Part shown: piece by piece, positions 23,272 to 29,348 of the stretch
How positions within the stretch are numbered: the stretch's first letter is position 1
Layout: every line of letters starts with the position of its first letter
DNA from: a virus
Virus record (IMG/VR): IMGVR_UViG_3300042473_000568
Location: 1 to 29,909 of that record
Direction: 5' to 3' (one strand)
Length of the DNA: 29,909 nucleotides
Notes under the pieces: model-generated
The model's input: the letters and a program-made list of their open reading frames with translations, nothing else
What the model was told of the DNA's origin: nothing
The model's database searches: none
Program-made: the position numbers and the translations under genes

Positions 23272-24252
23272 AGCAACCTACAAGTCGCAACACAGCAAGC
23301 ACAACCTCTCAGCGCCTTCTCTTCGGAGAACGCGTTCGTCTCAGTCCAACGCATGGCCAAGGCCCTTGCGTCCAGCACCCTCGTTCCCGACGCCTACCGG
23401 GGCGAGGCCAACCTCGGAAACTGCATCATCGCTCTGGAACTCAGCCAGCGCATTGGCGCCTCGGTCATGGCTGTCATGCAGTCCATGGTTCCTATCCACG
23501 GCAAGCCCACCTGGTCTGCTAGCTTCCTGATCGCCACCGTCAACAGCTGCGGTCGGTTCAGTCCGATGCGTTTCCGCTGGGTTGGAAAAGAGGGGACAGA
23601 TGAGTGGGGCTGCCGCGCCTTCGCAGTCGAGCGCGACTCGAACCTCGAACTCGTTGGCGCCCTCGTGAACATCAACATGGCCAAGGTCGAGGGTTGGTAC
23701 GGCAAGTCTGGCTCCAAGTGGAAGACCATGCCGGAGCAGATGCTCCAGTACCGGGCTGGCGCCTTCTGGTGCCGCACCTACGCGCCCGAGATCGCACTTG
23801 GTATGCACACCTCGGAAGAGGTTCAGGACACGCCTGTGGCCCAGCAGGTAGTCCAGTCGGTCAGCGCGACTGTCAGTTCATCCATCGTAGACGTGACACC
23901 GACGCCGGCCGAACCGAAGCCGCGCAAGAAGAAGGAGGCCGAGGCTATTGCAATCGTGGAGCCGCCCGCTCCCGCCGCTCCTGAACCCGCACCGGAGATC
24001 GTTGAGACCGCACCCGCCCCGGTCGCACCTGTTCCCGCGCCGGAGCCTGAGCTTGAAACCGTCGAAGGGACGCTAGCATCCGCTGGGATCACCTACGAGC
24101 AGCTGGTGAAGCTGGTCATAGACCTGAAGTGGTGGGAAAACCCCGAAGCCTATCCCACGGTGGCAGACCTTCCTCCTGATATCTGCAACTGGATCATCCG
24201 GAATAAGCGCGGTATCGGCCGTGCAGTGGTGAAGGCGGGAATGAACGCGTGA
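23269..24252 (+). CDS. recT: RecT-family single-strand annealing recombinase
   Basis: This 327-residue protein anneals complementary single strands in phage recombination. The core (about residues 1-185) has the family layout: NCIIALELSQRIG, then VMAVMQSMVPIHGKPTWSA, IATVNSCGRF, a cysteine-containing strand, GALVNINMAKVEGW, and the distinctive SKWKTMPEQMLQYRAGAFW stretch ending in ALGMHTSEEVQD. The tail (about 195-265) is a proline/alanine/glutamate-rich linker followed by a small acidic helical domain that may bind a partner such as SSB. The ATG at 23269 is preferred over an in-frame ATG at 23248 because it begins the conserved region and sits at the palindrome. It is the first gene of the early operon, followed by a RecE-type exonuclease. 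The assignment is strong from motif pattern; no search was run. Confidence 0.85.
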   Translation: MSNLQVATQQAQPLSAFSSENAFVSVQRMAKALASSTLVPDAYRGEANLGNCIIALELSQRIGASVMAVMQSMVPIHGKPTWSASFLIATVNSCGRFSPMRFRWVGKEGTDEWGCRAFAVERDSNLELVGALVNINMAKVEGWYGKSGSKWKTMPEQMLQYRAGAFWCRTYAPEIALGMHTSEEVQDTPVAQQVVQSVSATVSSSIVDVTPTPAEPKPRKKKEAEAIAIVEPPAPAAPEPAPEIVETAPAPVAPVPAPEPELETVEGTLASAGITYEQLVKLVIDLKWWENPEAYPTVADLPPDICNWIIRNKRGIGRAVVKAGMNA

Positions 24253-24299
24253 AGGTAAACCCAGCTTGGCGCACAGCTGAATACCGATTAGATCCACCC

Positions 24300-25094
24300 A
24301 TGAAACTTATCCACCCCATCGACGTACATCAGTACCGCAGTCACCCCGCGATCAACATCTCCAGCCTCAAGGCGTTCAGCCGGTCGCCGGCCCACGCTAT
24401 GATTGGCTTCGAGGAAGAACGCGAGCCGTCCGAGGCCATGGCGATCGGCTCCCTGCTGGATCACAAGGTCCTCGGGACGCCGTACCTTTGGACCACATCT
24501 CCCTACGACGACTTCAGAACCAAAGAAGCACGCGCCTGGCGAGAGGACCAGGAGTACCGCCGGGTCACCGTGTTTAAGCAGGACGCCATCGAAACCGTCG
24601 AGCGCATGGTTGAGGCGGTCCGATTGCATCCAGTTGCCGGCCGCCTACTGGCCGAGCCGGGTAAGGCCCAGGTTGGGATGTTTGGCGAGTTCGAGTCCTG
24701 CGAACGCAAAGGCTTGATCGATTGGTTGCCCAACACGACCCCGGTAATCGTGGACCTGAAGAAATGCCGCGATGCTAGCAAGGCTGGGTTCCGCCGGCAG
24801 ATCGGCCAGCTGCGCTACGACGTGCAGGCGGCGTACTACCGGGACCTCTACCGGGATATCACTGGCGAGACCCGCGCATGGCAGTGGATTTGCGTCGAAG
24901 ACCAGGCGCCCTACGCGGTCGCTGTTTACCAGATGGACACCGAATCCTTGGACAAGGGTTCAGCCACATGGCAGTCGTGGATCCGACAGTGGATGGTCTG
25001 CGAGGACACCGACAGCTGGCCGGGTTACAACGGCGACTCCATTCAAATCATTCAATCGCCCACCTGGATTCTCAAAGATGAAACTCTCCCGTGA
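24300..25094 (+). CDS. RecE/PD-(D/E)XK-like exonuclease
   Basis: This 264-residue protein likely degrades duplex ends to make the single strands used by the RecT-like partner. The N-terminus (YRSHPAINISSLKAFSRSPA) matches RecE-type nucleases (exonuclease VIII C-terminal domain). GSLLDHKV (His55) stands where RecB-type nucleases place their active-site histidine. Catalytic acidic residues appear in GLIDWLP (Asp141) and VIVDLKK (Asp152, Lys154), followed by a QLRYDVQAAYYRDLY helix with the family's Gln/Tyr pattern. The frame continues to a GTG at 24249 that overlaps the recT stop as GTGA; that start would add 17 residues and favours coupling, while the ATG at 24300 fits the family length. Its last 17 bases overlap the next gene. 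Confidence 0.8.
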   Translation: MKLIHPIDVHQYRSHPAINISSLKAFSRSPAHAMIGFEEEREPSEAMAIGSLLDHKVLGTPYLWTTSPYDDFRTKEARAWREDQEYRRVTVFKQDAIETVERMVEAVRLHPVAGRLLAEPGKAQVGMFGEFESCERKGLIDWLPNTTPVIVDLKKCRDASKAGFRRQIGQLRYDVQAAYYRDLYRDITGETRAWQWICVEDQAPYAVAVYQMDTESLDKGSATWQSWIRQWMVCEDTDSWPGYNGDSIQIIQSPTWILKDETLP

Positions 25095-25332
25095 AGCCAT
25101 TGAACGCCTGATGGGGCCACAGCCCACGATCACGAAAACCGTTGTAGTCGAGAAACCCAAAGAAGGTTGGAGCCCGATGACCGAGAAAGAGAAGGCGGCC
25201 ATCGAGCGGTTCGTAAAAGACAACCCCACGTTTTCCTACAAAGAGCTATCCAAGAAGTTCGGCCGCGCTCCGAGCGTGATCTGTGGTCTGTGTAAAAAAG
25301 CTGGATTGAAGATTCAAAAGAAACGCCCATGA
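25078..25332 (+). CDS. Small helix-turn-helix protein
   Basis: This 84-residue protein has a lysine/proline N-terminal half (KTVVVEKPKEGW) and a C-terminal helix-turn-helix (KAAIERFVKDNPTFSYKELS followed by KKFGRAPSVICGLCKKAGL). The final region is strongly basic. A small DNA-binding or regulatory role is likely. The frame is open further upstream inside the nuclease gene, but those residues are out-of-frame translation of it. The ATG at 25078 has a weak GGA-like site. It overlaps the nuclease end by 17 bases and the next gene by an ATGA. Confidence 0.7.
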   Translation: MKLSREAIERLMGPQPTITKTVVVEKPKEGWSPMTEKEKAAIERFVKDNPTFSYKELSKKFGRAPSVICGLCKKAGLKIQKKRP

Positions 25333-25577
25333 ACTCACTCATCCAAAACGCAGTGGCCCGAGGTTGGATCAGCTTCCCTCACCCAGCTGCGGTGACGGCA
25401 CATCCAGACGTGGTCAAGGCACGCCTCAACTCACCAGACTACAACGCCCAACGCGCCTGGAAACTGTGGAACGAAGGCCAGAGCTTGGCCTACGTGGCGA
25501 AGGCCATCGGCGTAAAGAAGCGGTGCGTGATGGCAATTATTGAAGAGGGGAAATCTAAAGCGAAGGAGGAGAAATGA
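25329..25577 (+). CDS. Small putative DNA-binding protein
   Basis: I do not recognise this 82-residue protein with confidence. The C-terminal half (AQRAWKLWNEGQSLAYVAKA followed by IGVKKRCVMAIIEEG) has the spacing of a resolvase/Myb-like helix-turn-helix. The N-terminal half is proline/alanine rich (FPHPAAVTAHPDVV). The stop of the previous gene overlaps as ATGA, and its own end overlaps the next gene in the same way. A DNA-binding role is a guess from the helix pattern; any target would lie elsewhere in the phage or host. Confidence 0.6.
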   Translation: MNSLIQNAVARGWISFPHPAAVTAHPDVVKARLNSPDYNAQRAWKLWNEGQSLAYVAKAIGVKKRCVMAIIEEGKSKAKEEK

Positions 25578-25813
25578 CTCCCCGTGAATTAGCCAACGAG
25601 CATTCCAGGAAACACAATGCACGGACAACGAGCGGAGGCAGTGATGCGCCGAAAAAGATCCGCGAGCTACAGGAGCGCATCAAGCGGTTGGAGGAGGCGG
25701 GGGATGCGCTATGCGAAAACTCCAATCCATCACGCTGGGATTCACTAGCAGACGCTGCTCGAAAACTTACGGAGCAATCAAACTGGATTAAAGCCAAGGA
25801 GGCCAAGCCGTGA
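25574..25813 (+). CDS. Small coiled-coil hypothetical protein
   Basis: This is a 79-residue hypothetical. A central heptad-like helix (KKIRELQERIKRLEEAGDAL) predicts a coiled coil, so dimerisation is likely. The ATG overlaps the previous stop (ATGA), and GGAGGAG just upstream is a strong ribosome binding site. The protein is highly charged and has no signal or membrane segment. No function is assigned. Confidence 0.65.
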   Translation: MTPRELANEHSRKHNARTTSGGSDAPKKIRELQERIKRLEEAGDALCENSNPSRWDSLADAARKLTEQSNWIKAKEAKP

Positions 25814-26019
25814 GCGCACTAATCAACGACGGAGGACCGGCGTTTCCAACACCACCGGGAATACAACACAACGATGGCCCAACCATGCGCGACCTATTCG
25901 CATTAGGGGCGTTGCCAGTAGCGTGGAAAGCATACGAGTCTTTTGATGTTAATACTATTTCCAAATGTGCCTATCAACTGGCGGACGCAATGCTCAAAGC
26001 GAGGGAGGGCGTCAAGTGA
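25810..26019 (+). CDS. Conserved small phage protein (INDGGPAFP type)
   Basis: This 69-residue protein has the N-terminal INDGGPAFPTPP and TMRDLFALGALP segments that I recall from a widespread family of small phage proteins of unknown function. A short C-terminal helix follows (SKCAYQLADAMLKAREG). The GTG start overlaps the previous stop (GTGA) behind an AAGGAGG ribosome binding site. It sits in the middle of the chain of small early genes. Its function is unknown. Confidence 0.7.
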   Translation: MSALINDGGPAFPTPPGIQHNDGPTMRDLFALGALPVAWKAYESFDVNTISKCAYQLADAMLKAREGVK

Positions 26020-26243
26020 GCGATCATATTCCTGACGCCACGAAAATGATCAGCGACACGCCCATCTCAGACAGCACTCCGCATAACGTAGGCGATCTAG
26101 CGATGGTATGCAGGAGGCTGGAGCGCAAACTAGCCGCGACTCGGAAGTATTTGAGTGAGGTTACGGAGCGCGTGAAACAACTCGAAACCGAGAACGATGC
26201 AATGAGAGCGGATCTTCTACTGTGGAGGGACACAAAACCATGA
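26016..26243 (+). CDS. Small coiled-coil hypothetical protein
   Basis: This 75-residue hypothetical begins with GTG at 26016, overlapping the previous stop (GTGA), with GAGGGAGG upstream as a ribosome binding site. The C-terminal two-thirds form a helix rich in Leu/Glu/Arg with heptad spacing (RRLERKLAATRKYLSEVTER and a KQLETENDAMRADLL tail), predicting a coiled coil. The frame runs further upstream, but those residues lie inside the previous gene. Function is unknown. Confidence 0.65.
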   Translation: MSDHIPDATKMISDTPISDSTPHNVGDLAMVCRRLERKLAATRKYLSEVTERVKQLETENDAMRADLLLWRDTKP

Positions 26244-26452
26244 CCCAAATCAGCCCCGACACAGTGGCTTTCATTTACCTTCACGCATGGAACGGCATCG
26301 TTCGCGTTGAGAGTCTTGATACAGCCAAACACATTGATGGCAATCCAGAATGGAAACACGTCGCGACAATCAACCCTCACGTTGTGCTGGAACAAATCCT
26401 CCGAGCTTCGATCAAAGATCGGAATCTAATCATCAAACACCTGCTAGCATGA
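26240..26452 (+). CDS. Small hypothetical early protein
   Basis: This is a 70-residue protein without a recognised family. The segment DTVAFIYLHAWNGIVRVESL suggests a beta-strand pair, followed by a helical C-terminus (VVLEQILRASIKDRNLIIKH). The ATG at 26240 overlaps the previous stop (ATGA) with GGAGGG upstream. A GTG at 26222 is an alternative start but would lengthen the overlap. No function can be given. Confidence 0.6.
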   Translation: MTQISPDTVAFIYLHAWNGIVRVESLDTAKHIDGNPEWKHVATINPHVVLEQILRASIKDRNLIIKHLLA

Positions 26453-26991
26453 CCTACTCACAAGCTGGGCAAATCCCCCACCACCAATACTGCTACGTCG
26501 ATGCCTCGTTTATATCCAGTCGCACCGGGTTTATCCCCTGCGTCTGGTTTGGCCTGGTCTCGATCCCTGGTCGAATGTGGGGCTGCACGATCATGTTGGA
26601 ATGCGGAGCGGTCTACCGGGCCGTACCGCCGCACGCGCTAGCATTCTATGAGAACCCAGAACCCGACTGGGCCCCACAACAGGCTCAACGCTGGGACTGC
26701 TACGGCCGCGAGTTCTCGACCATCGAGTATACTTACCTCCGAGGCGTGGAGGTTGTCGCGAAGTGCTCTGATACACTCAGAGGCGGCGACTACCTCTTCA
26801 CCGCCGCACCCATCGACGACGGCTTCTCTCGCCACCCCGAGCAGGCCAAGGAGTTCATGTTTATCAAGCTGAACACCGGCCGTCTCACCATCCAACCCAC
26901 CGACAAAGTCCTGTTCACTGACCCCTCTTTCGTCACGCCTGAGTGGCCGACGGATCTTAAAACCACCACCGAAACCTACAGCTGCGAATGA
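26449..26991 (+). CDS. Hypothetical 180-residue protein
   Basis: I do not recognise this protein. Starting at the ATG at 26449 (ATGA overlap) it has 180 residues and is rich in aromatic residues and cysteine. The middle (MWGCTIMLECGAVYRAVPPH, then ALAFYENPEPDW) suggests a compact beta fold; a YTYLRGVEVVAKC segment and a GGDYLFTAAP segment follow. The C-terminus is polar. There is no signal peptide or membrane helix. An upstream extension to 26350 is a reading inside the neighbouring gene and is unlikely. It is the largest protein in the small-gene part of the early operon, and its stop overlaps the next ATG. Position suggests an early host-interaction role, but that is only inference. Confidence 0.6.
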   Translation: MTYSQAGQIPHHQYCYVDASFISSRTGFIPCVWFGLVSIPGRMWGCTIMLECGAVYRAVPPHALAFYENPEPDWAPQQAQRWDCYGREFSTIEYTYLRGVEVVAKCSDTLRGGDYLFTAAPIDDGFSRHPEQAKEFMFIKLNTGRLTIQPTDKVLFTDPSFVTPEWPTDLKTTTETYSCE

Positions 26992-27215
26992 AACTCATCG
27001 ACCGAATCAAAAAATTCCTTGGATTCAAATCCAAAGTCGGACGGCCTAGGATTTCGCAATCCAAACAAGACGCCATCAAATCCGCTCCCATCGACGTGAC
27101 GGATGCCGATCTAGCACGCCTCTTTCGCCTCTCCTATACCACCATTCAAAGATACCGTTACGCCGATGGAAGACCGCGCAGAAAAATTCGCTCAGATCGC
27201 CAGGGAACTCCATGA
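26988..27215 (+). CDS. Small helix-turn-helix DNA-binding protein
   Basis: This 75-residue protein starts with a basic helix (MKLIDRIKKFLGFKSKVGRP) and has a classical helix-turn-helix (DVTDADLARLFRLSYTTIQR) ending in an Arg/Lys-rich tail (RYADGRPRRK). It is probably a small repressor or activator of phage genes. The ATG overlaps the previous stop (ATGA). The next small gene begins inside its 3' end. Confidence 0.7.
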   Translation: MKLIDRIKKFLGFKSKVGRPRISQSKQDAIKSAPIDVTDADLARLFRLSYTTIQRYRYADGRPRRKIRSDRQGTP

Positions 27216-27339
27216 GCGCATCGCCTGTGGTTGTCATCCAAACCCATGCTGGACCTGCCAGCAGGTGAAACGGAAATATGAAGCAATCGCCCGCGAAGAC
27301 GCCCGCATCAACGCAGCGCCGGATAAACCTCAGCGGTAA
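27166..27339 (+). CDS. Short Cys-rich protein, 57 residues
   Basis: A 57-residue open frame starts with ATG at 27166 inside the HTH gene and ends at TAA 27337-27339. It reads MEDRAEKFAQIARELHERIA followed by CGCHPNPCWTCQQV and a helical tail. The CGC-H-x3-C-x2-C cluster could bind a metal. It overlaps the previous gene by 50 bases and lacks a clear ribosome binding site. The amphipathic helices and metal-site-like motif suggest a real gene, but a search for relatives would be needed to be sure. Confidence 0.5.
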   Translation: MEDRAEKFAQIARELHERIACGCHPNPCWTCQQVKRKYEAIAREDARINAAPDKPQR

Positions 27340-27487
27340 CCGCGTGGTGATCGTCGAGACCAAGGACATATCCGACCGAGGTGAGAAGGATATCATCGGC
27401 AGCTGCGTGTCGAACTCGCAAGATCCAGTGGCGCTCCTGGCAAACCTCAAGAGGATTCCTGGGGTGATATCAGCACAGTATCGGTAA
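27278..27487 (+). CDS. Small hypothetical at end of early operon
   Basis: This is a 69-residue frame starting inside the Cys-rich gene. The part after 27344 (VVIVETKDISDRGEKDIIGS, then DPVALLANLKRIPGVISAQY) looks protein-like, with alternating strands and a helix. A GTG at 27344, five bases past the previous stop, would give a 47-residue version and is a plausible true start. No family is recognised. It is the last rightward gene before the leftward terminator. Confidence 0.45.
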   Translation: MKQSPAKTPASTQRRINLSGNRVVIVETKDISDRGEKDIIGSCVSNSQDPVALLANLKRIPGVISAQYR

Positions 27488-27521
27488 AAGAAAACCCCCA
27501 GGACCTCACAATCCCGGGGGT
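27486..27521 (-). terminator. Rho-independent terminator for leftward genes
   Basis: Read on the minus strand, an ACCCCC arm (27521 to 27516) pairs with GGGGGT (27499 to 27494), with inner CC/GG pairs and one mismatch, and a TTTTCTTTT tract follows directly (27494-27486). The T-run is on the left, so it ends leftward transcription from the lysozyme-HU block. No comparable T-run follows on the plus strand. Confidence 0.75.
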
Positions 27522-27556
27522 AAAAACAACCAAAAACCACTACAAGCGGTAGTACC

Positions 27557-27859
27557 CTACTTCTTAGAGGCCACAACAGCAAGTGTTTTTATCACCCGAT
27601 CGGACAGATCCTTGCAGGGCTTGAAGAATATCTTCGGCCTCGGCGGGATCTCGATCTCGATCTTGGGCTTCAGTGGATTCCGGCCAATCATTGTCTTGGT
27701 CCAACGCACCTCGAACTTACCCACGCCGGGCAGTTCAAACTCCCCCTTGAGGATTTCCTGCACGATGATCTCGGTCAGCGAACCGACAACCTTGTCGGCG
27801 TGCATGACCAGGAGCCCGCACTCATCGCTCAGGCGCTGCGCTATGTGCCGGCGCTTCAT
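27557..27859 (-). CDS. HU/IHF-family DNA-binding protein
   Basis: This 100-residue protein matches the HU/IHF fold: N-terminal helices (HADKVVGSLTEIIVQEIL), then the beta saddle with ELPGVGKFEV (about 42-51), a GRNP motif (59-62), and FFKPCKDLSDRV at the end of the arm region. Length and the GRNP motif are as expected for the family. It would bend or compact DNA, either phage DNA during replication or packaging or the host chromosome. It is the last gene of the leftward block and shares one base (TGATG) with the upstream gene. The terminator near 27.5 kb follows about 36 bases downstream. Confidence 0.85.
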   Translation of the reverse strand: MKRRHIAQRLSDECGLLVMHADKVVGSLTEIIVQEILKGEFELPGVGKFEVRWTKTMIGRNPLKPKIEIEIPPRPKIFFKPCKDLSDRVIKTLAVVASKK

Positions 27860-28071
27860 CAGTTAGCGGCCTCGGGCGGTGCCTCGGGCGTCTGCCGGTT
27901 TACCAACTCTTCAATCGCCCGGCGAGCGACTGATCCAGCCATCAGCGCCGGAGTCGGACGCACCTGCGATCCATCAGCTTCGATCGGAGGCACGCAATCC
28001 ATCGAGAGAGTAAACCCACCCTCGGCGTCTTCGATCACGATCGTGACCTTGCGGTGTACGATATCGCTCAC
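27859..28071 (-). CDS. Small hypothetical protein
   Basis: This is a 70-residue protein of unknown function. The N-terminal half (VTIVIEDAEGGFTLSMDCVP) forms a strand pair, and the rest is helical with a proline-rich tail (RQTPEAPPEAAN). The GTG start overlaps the stop of the previous gene (GTGA), with a GAGGG site about 8 bases upstream. It is coupled to the HU-like gene by TGATG. Confidence 0.65.
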   Translation of the reverse strand: MSDIVHRKVTIVIEDAEGGFTLSMDCVPPIEADGSQVRPTPALMAGSVARRAIEELVNRQTPEAPPEAAN

Positions 28072-28418
28072 GATACAACCCTCCCCTGTACTCGGACGGT
28101 GCGCTCACCGGCCCACGGTGTCGGCTTCTTCGACTCCTGTGCGATCTGTTCGACCAAGGCAGGGTTCGTCACCTGCTGAATCTGGGGGGCCTTCACTCGT
28201 TGCTGCACCGTGGTGTTACCACCTGGGCTGTTCACGACGATGCCCTGCACGCGCACGGTTCTGCGCTTCTCGTTGATCGCCCCCATCTGGTCAACCCGGC
28301 GCTGCCGGTCCTCGGGGGTGAGTGTCTTCGCTTTGCCTCGGCCGCGTTTACCCAGCTGCGAGGCAGCAAGCTGAACCTCGGTGGGTTCGATGGGTTGAAT
28401 AGGTGTTTCGTTTTCCAT
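28068..28418 (-). CDS. Hypothetical protein with duplicated TVRVQG motif
   Basis: This 116-residue protein begins at ATG 28418 (MENETPIQPIEPTEVQLAAS). A longer frame reaches 28496 but overlaps the lysozyme gene. It is rich in Gln, Lys and Arg (KRGRGKAKTLTPEDRQRRVD), with a basic central helix that could touch nucleic acid. The motif RTVRVQGxVV occurs twice, near residues 53-61 and at the C-terminus. No family is recognised. It lies between the lysozyme-like and HU-like genes in the leftward block. Confidence 0.6.
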   Translation of the reverse strand: MENETPIQPIEPTEVQLAASQLGKRGRGKAKTLTPEDRQRRVDQMGAINEKRRTVRVQGIVVNSPGGNTTVQQRVKAPQIQQVTNPALVEQIAQESKKPTPWAGERTVRVQGRVVS

Positions 28419-28432
28419 GTTAGTATACCGCG

Positions 28433-28807
28433 TTACTGACGCGGATCGGTGCCACCTTTCGAGGGAGCACCCATCCGAGCCCGCACCCGCTTCCAATACG
28501 CCGCCGTCTTCGGCCGCTTCCAGCCGGTCGGGCCGCCGTGCCAGATCCTAGCGCGGTCCTGGTCGGTCACCGCCCTACCCAGGCGCCCCGTCGCGCAATA
28601 GTGCCCGGTGTAAATCTTGAATACCCCCATCGCGGCCCATCGGTTAGTCATCTCGGCCCATCGGTAGTGCGTGCCTGCGATCCGGTTCACGTCCTTCACG
28701 ACACAGGGACGCACCTGGAGAGCGCCAAGTTCCCCGTGCCGGCCTCGGGCCAGGTCATCACCGCCGGATTCCACGGCGATCAGTGCGGCCAGTAGTTGTG
28801 ATGTCAT
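28433..28807 (-). CDS. Lysozyme/lytic transglycosylase-like endolysin
   Basis: This 124-residue protein probably cleaves peptidoglycan. The start (LLAALIAVESGG) carries the usual catalytic Glu13 of SLT/goose-type lysozyme folds; GELGALQVRPCVV (26-38) matches the next helix, and ARIWHGGPTGW plus AAYWKRV near residues 86-106 match the fold's later helices. The length is typical of a single-domain enzyme. There is no signal peptide or membrane segment, so release for lysis would need a holin or another route, or it might be a virion-associated lysin. It is the first gene of a leftward block and follows the structured leader at 28808-29012. No ribosome binding site is clear. Confidence 0.75.
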   Translation of the reverse strand: MTSQLLAALIAVESGGDDLARGRHGELGALQVRPCVVKDVNRIAGTHYRWAEMTNRWAAMGVFKIYTGHYCATGRLGRAVTDQDRARIWHGGPTGWKRPKTAAYWKRVRARMGAPSKGGTDPRQ

Positions 28808-29012
28808 AAAATCGAGCGCGTTGGCCAGGCGCGCCCCTGGGGTGATACTCGCCTCACCGGGGCTAAATCAGAGGGCCTGAGTGTTTCTATAGGATAGACC
28901 CACCCCGTTGCGGGCTCTCCCCGCACACCATGCTCAGGCCCAGCCAGAACGCCCCGCTGTCACCGAGGCGCTCGCGCTAAGTCAGAGGATCGTAAACCGC
29001 TTGGCGGGTCGG
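28808..29012. other. Structured gene-free stretch (possible leader RNA)
   Basis: There is no gene in this 205-base stretch. It folds well on either strand. A 9-bp hairpin with a 3-base bulge lies at 28834-28862. A larger element has an outer stem GGGCCTGAG (28873-28881)/CTCAGGCCC (28933-28941) enclosing a TCTAT-AGG-ATAGA hairpin (28886-28898) and a TGCGGG-CTCTC-CCCGCA hairpin (28909-28925), which together form a three-way junction. A candidate leftward promoter lies at its right end, so it may be the leader of the lysozyme operon. It is not a tRNA. Confidence 0.55.
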
Positions 29013-29016
29013 TCAA
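28989..29016 (-). promoter_or_regulatory. Candidate leftward promoter for lysozyme block
   Basis: On the minus strand TTGACC (29016-29011) is followed after 16 bases by TACGAT (28994-28989), which resemble -35 and -10 elements (5 of 6 and 4 of 6). The -35 overlaps the stop of the upstream gene. The leader to the lysozyme ATG would be about 175 bases and would contain the structured region. The evidence is sequence pattern only. Confidence 0.35.
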
Positions 29017-29348
29017 TCTTCAATCTGCGCCTTGGCCTTCGCGATCGCTGAAACGATCTGATTATGTAAGGCAAGCGGGCGGTCTGTCAGGGTTCCGTCG
29101 TCACCATACAACCCCACCAGGTGATCTTCGGCAGCTTCCAACGCGGCCAATAAATCCGGAGCCGCAGCCATCAACGCAGCGTTCGCCAGGGCGTGGTGTA
29201 CGTGCGGCGCAAACGGCATCACATTAACCTGAGCTAATACTAACGGCCCCTGGGGGTGGTCCCGGTCGCGGTCGTCGAGGATCCTCAGGACATCCCACGT
29301 CGAGTTAAACCTGTCCGGCTGGTAATCAACGACCCAGCGCTTACACAT
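29013..29348 (-). CDS. Small phage accessory protein
   Basis: This 111-residue protein has the C-terminal segment NAALMAAAPDLLAALEAAED, a helical signature common among small phage proteins of unknown function. The first half (VVDYQPDRFNSTWDVLRILD) is a mixed strand region. The ATG at 29348 has a strong ribosome binding site (GGAGGT about 6 bases upstream) and overlaps the previous gene by 8 bases. No function is assigned. Confidence 0.7.
   Translation of the reverse strand: MCKRWVVDYQPDRFNSTWDVLRILDDRDRDHPQGPLVLAQVNVMPFAPHVHHALANAALMAAAPDLLAALEAAEDHLVGLYGDDGTLTDRPLALHNQIVSAIAKAKAQIED

Noticed and set aside
24772-25077. Upstream extension of the 84-residue HTH gene to 24772
   Set aside because: It overlaps the nuclease gene almost entirely and is an out-of-frame translation rich in Arg/Ser/Thr.
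27539-27553. Small ACTAC-AAGCG-GTAGT hairpin as a rightward terminator
   Set aside because: The stem is only 5 bp and no T-run follows on the plus strand.
28873-28941. tRNA-like fold
   Set aside because: The outer stem resembles an acceptor arm, but there is no T-loop GTTCNANNC, no plausible anticodon arm and no CCA context.
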